Under the pieces are notes generated by a model, which saw nothing but the letters and a program-made list of their open reading frames with translations, made no database searches and was not told the origin of the DNA. From assembly GCF_036373705.1 (NCBI RefSeq), contig NC_089863.1, positions 24,415,917 through 24,479,916 of the forward strand: a DNA stretch of 64,000 bases. The letters are read 5' to 3'. A program made the translations under genes and the position numbers. Positions within the stretch are counted from its first letter, which is position 1. Every line of letters begins with the position of its first letter. Below, piece after piece: positions 60,653 through 64,000 of this stretch. This DNA comes from Amia ocellicauda (lineage: Eukaryota; Chordata; Actinopteri; Amiiformes; Amiidae).

Positions 60653-62206
60653 ATGTCTGATAACTCCAATAGCAGCAACAGCAGCAGCTCCAACCACAGC
60701 TGGACTGTGCTCTCCCCAGAGGTATGAGCAGCATATATCATAACTGCATAAGTAATAACATGAATACACTCATAAATAGTCAGAGAATGGGGTGGGGAAG
60801 AATAACCCTTGACCTTTGACCCTCCACTGTTTTTGCAGGAGCCTGCTGTAGAGAATGTGGGCCCAGGTGATGATGGGACTGTCATTCCTACAGCCACACC
60901 CCCTGCTCCCGGAGATGAATTGACAGGTAAACATCAGGAGAGAGAACAGAGCGTGAGATGAGAAGAAATGTGATTGCTATTATATGGTTATTATCAGAGT
61001 TATACTGTGTTATTACTATGCTGTTAAAGGTTGTTATTAAAAGTATTACTGTGTTGTATGTTGTGTCCTGGCAGGGGGTGTCAGCGAGAAGGAGGCTGTC
61101 CATGCTGAGGAAGTGGCCAGGCGGGGGCACTCTGAGGAGGGCCTGCAGGTGAGCCTCCCCCTCTCTCTCTCTCTCTCTCTCTCTCTCCCTTCCCTCCATC
61201 TCCCTTCTTCCCACTGTGTGTTTGGAGAGACCCCCGCTGATAGTGTGTTGTTGTTGTTGTCATCGTTCTCAGGTCTGCCAGGAGACGGCGACAGAGAGCA
61301 GCCCAAGCCCCGCCCCCGATGCCAACGTGGTCATACTCCCCGCCCCCATCACACAGGAAGGGGAGGGCCTACTGGAGGAAGTGGACGGACCGGGGCTGGC
61401 CAAGAAGGTGGCTGATATCGGCAAGCAAGCAGGTAGACCGGCGGGAGAGTGGGGGGGGTGTGGGAGAAGAGTGAGGGATGATGGAGGAAGTGAAGAGGGA
61501 GGTGGGGGGCAGGAGAGAGGGAGGGAGGAGAGAAGGGTGGACTGGGGTCCTGGCCGTAAAAGAAACAACCCCTGTGTGTTTGTGTTGAAGTGCGATTGGT
61601 GGCTCCATTGGTGAGGGGCGTGACCCTGGCCGAGCTCCGTAGCTGGGGGAGGCGTCTGATTGGACGAGGAGGTATGGGTAGGAGGTGCCTGCCCGGATTG
61701 CGGGGTGCATGCTGAGTGGGAGAGACGCATGCTCCCCTGGCCTGTGTGCAAGTTGAGTTGGAGTCAGACGGTGTGTGTGTGTGTCTTGAAAAGAAGGTGT
61801 TTTTGTTCTGTGTTTTTAAAAGATGTTTTGGAGCTTGTGTCAATGAAGAGTGAAACACGATCCTAATTCTGCCCGTCAGTCTGTATTTTCTCATGCAACC
61901 GCATAGATTTTTCTTCCCAGTCTCTGTGTTTCCGTAGGCGGTTCCTCTCTCGAACCCTGGCGATGTAGACCATGCTTCGGTGTGCGCTCTACTGTGTTGT
62001 GCATTGCACGTCGGGCACATGTGCCGCATAAGTGTGAGTGTGTTGGCTGTGTGTTGCCTGGGCTGAGCTGCGGTCAGCTGGGTTACAGATTGCGTGCTGT
62101 TTGCGCGTTGCCCTGGAAGACATGGAATGGACATGGGGACATCAGTGCGTCCGTATTGATGCACACAGCGCTTGTGTAAGAAACTGTGTTTTCATCAGTT
62201 GCATAT

Positions 62207-62237
<31 letters not shown>

Positions 62238-62252
62238 TTTCTGCTTCACCTC

Positions 62253-62296
<44 letters not shown>

Positions 62297-62631
62297 CCCT
62301 TCTACTCACAGAGTCTGACGAGCTGGACTCGGAGTCGGGAGGGGAGATGGGGGTGGTGGGGGGTGGACTGCGGAGACGAAAACCCACCCCAGGCCATGCA
62401 GCGGAGGAGGAGGAAGAGGAGGAGGAGAGGAGGAAGGGAGGAGAGGAGGAAGGGTGGGGCGGCCTCTCGCTGAACAAGTGCATCTTGGGAGCCCTGGTGC
62501 TGCTGGGGCTGGGTAGCATCCTGTTCTCAGGTCAGTACCAGAGAGAGAGGGAGGGAGGGAGGGAAGGGTTGCGTTTCAGTCCAGTCTAACCTGTGCCGTG
62601 TCTGCAGGTGTGCTGTTTGACCTGGGGGACG
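60653..62631 (+). CDS. pbxip1: PBXIP1 (HPIP), 5' part only
   Basis: PBX-interacting, microtubule- and oestrogen-receptor-binding protein. Coding exons seen: 60653-60721 (start after acceptor 60625-60626), 60839-60926, 61075-61148, 61273-61432, a possible cassette at 61591-61671, 62312-62530 and 62608-62631, the last ending in phase 1 at a consensus donor. The gene continues past the window. The hydrophobic segment LSLNKCILGALVLLGLGSIL matches human PBXIP1 closely, preceded by an acidic Glu run and RRRKPTP. The N-terminus (SNSSSSNHSWTVLSPE) resembles the related protein CCPG1. PBXIP1 rather than CCPG1 is supported by the transmembrane-like segment and by PYGO2 next door. The coiled coil expected downstream is not in the window. 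Confidence 0.85.
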
Positions 62632-62992
62632 GTAGGTAGAGAGAGTGCAGACTAACCCACTGTGTAGAGCAACACTGCCTTGCTCTTCGGGTGTTGTGCA
62701 TTGTAACCCTGCACCTCATTGGCATGTGTTGTTGTTGTTGTTGTTGTGTGCCCTCACTGCGTTGTGTTTGCTGGACCACTGCACACAACTGTGAGCCGCT
62801 CCCGCACTGTGTGACTATTAATAATGTTGCAGCTCATGGTGCTGTAGATGTTTATGATGTGGTGGGGTGTGTGCATGTGTGTTGTATATCTGTGTGAGAG
62901 TGCGTGTTTATCTGTTGTACAGTGCATGTGTATATGTGTGTTGCACAGTGTGTGCGTGTGTTGTACAGTGTGTGTGTTGTACGGTGTGTGTA

Positions 62993-64000
62993 CAGTGAGG
63001 GAAAAAAGCATTTGATCCCCTGCTGATTTTGTACGTTTGCCCACTGACAAAGAAATGATCAGTCTATAATTTTAATGGTAGGTGTATTTTAACAGTGAGA
63101 GACAGAATAACAACAAAAAAATCCAGAAAAATGCATTTCAAAAAAGTTATAAATTGATTTGCATGTTAATGAGGGAAATAAGTATTTGATCAACTGTCAA
63201 TCAGCAAGATTTCTGGCTCCCATGTTTCTTTTATACAGGTAACGAGCTGAGATTAGGAGCACTCTCTTAAAGGCAGTGCTCCTAATCTCAGCTCGTTACC
63301 TGTATAAAAGACACCTGTCCACAGAAGCAATCAATCAATCAGATTCCAAACTCTCCACCATGGCCAAGACCAAAGAGCTGTCCAAGGATGTCAGGGACAA
63401 GATTGTAGACCTACACAAGGCTGGAATGGGCTACAAGACCATCGCCAAGCAGCTTGGTGAGAAGGTGACAACAGTTGGTGCGATTATTCGCAAATGGAAG
63501 AAACACAAAATAACTGTCAGTCTCCCTCGGTCTGGGGCTCCATGCAAGATCTCACCTCGTGGAGTTTCAATGATCATGAGAACGGTGAGGAATCAGCCCA
63601 GAACTACACGGGAGGATCTTGTTAATGATCTCAAGGCAGCTGGGACCATAGTCACCAAGAAAACAATTGGTAACACACTACGCCGTGAAGGACTGAAATC
63701 CTGCAGCGCCCGCAAGGTCCCCCTGCTCAAGAAAGCACATGTACAGGCCCGTCTGAAGTTTGCCAACATCTGAATGATTCAGAGGAGAACTGGGTGAAAG
63801 TGTTGTGGTCAGATGAGACCAAAATCAAACTCAACTCGCCGTGTTTGGAGGAGGAGGAATGACCCCAAGAACACCATCCCCACCGTCAAACATGGAGGTG
63901 GAAACATTATGCTTTGGGGGTGTTTTTCTGCTAAGGGGGCAGGACAACTGCACCGCATCAAAGGGACGATGGACGGGGCCATGTACCGTCAAATCTTGGG
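62993..64000 (+). mobile_element. Tc1-like transposon, runs off right edge
   Basis: The left inverted repeat starts after TA (62991-62992) with CAGTGAGGGAAAAAAGCATT. Then comes a long perfect palindrome (63227-63311) and a transposase start at 63360 ([20 protein letters not shown]). The paired helix-turn-helix region is well preserved ([40 protein letters not shown]). The frame stops at 63771-63773 after LKFANI, consistent with a small deletion, although the next DDE segment [10 protein letters not shown] is still readable downstream. More frame breaks follow. It is a recently decayed copy in the PBXIP1 intron. Confidence 0.85.
63227..63311. repeat. 37-bp perfect palindrome in Tc1-like element
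   Basis: Arms 63227-63263 and 63275-63311 are exact complements around an 11-base loop (63264-63274). The arm contains AACGAGCTGAGATTAGGAGC. It lies between the terminal repeat and the transposase start codon. Confidence 0.95.

Overview
The window is vertebrate nuclear DNA. It has GT-AG multi-exon genes, CpG-rich promoters, abundant microsatellites and minisatellites, Tc1-like, hAT-like and TTAA-type DNA transposons, and a tRNA-derived SINE with a GGAT tail. The repeats and gene content point to a ray-finned fish. I cannot separate a teleost from a gar or bowfin lineage by eye. I saw no rRNA, tRNA gene, CRISPR array, retrovirus-like element or bacterial gene.

Eight protein genes are supported. 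In order they are: RIT1 (+, coding 4060-8663); PEX11B (+, 11663-16188) followed by a near-identical tandem copy of its exons 2-4 (20057-21023); a perilipin of the PLIN1/PLIN6 type (+, 25243-34809); a RERG-like Ras-family GTPase (-, 38654-37412); CKS1B (+, 40800-42907); FLAD1 (+, 46921-51366); PYGO2 (+, 53203-58051); and the 5' part of PBXIP1 (+, from 60653, running off the right edge). CKS1B, FLAD1, PYGO2, PBXIP1, RIT1 and PEX11B all lie on human 1q21-q22, so this is the fish counterpart of that block. The perilipin beside PEX11B mirrors the human PEX11A-PLIN1 pair on 15q26, which suggests both pairs descend from one pair duplicated by whole-genome duplication.

The most unusual structure is a 4835-bp direct tandem duplication (13194-22859) that starts inside PEX11B intron 1 and includes exons 2-4. 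I noticed only two base differences between the copies. The duplicated segment also holds a candidate alternative first exon with its own TATA box, whose splice phase fits PEX11B exon 2. The second copy could therefore be expressed on its own, or the duplication could be an assembly error. Other notable points are: a strict 12-bp satellite filling RIT1 intron 4; one minisatellite present in opposite orientation in a perilipin intron and in CKS1B intron 1; interleaved inverted repeats in the PEX11B 3'UTR that could form a pseudoknot; a dispersed hairpin-like element next to microsatellites (eight copies); a possible LC3-interacting motif in PBXIP1; and nested DNA transposons between CKS1B and FLAD1.

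The genes do not form an operon-like unit. PEX11B (peroxisome division) and the perilipin (lipid-droplet coat) both concern lipid organelles, but their adjacency most simply reflects ancestry. Exon coordinates come from reading frames, GT-AG sites and remembered orthologue sequences. No alignment or expression data were available.
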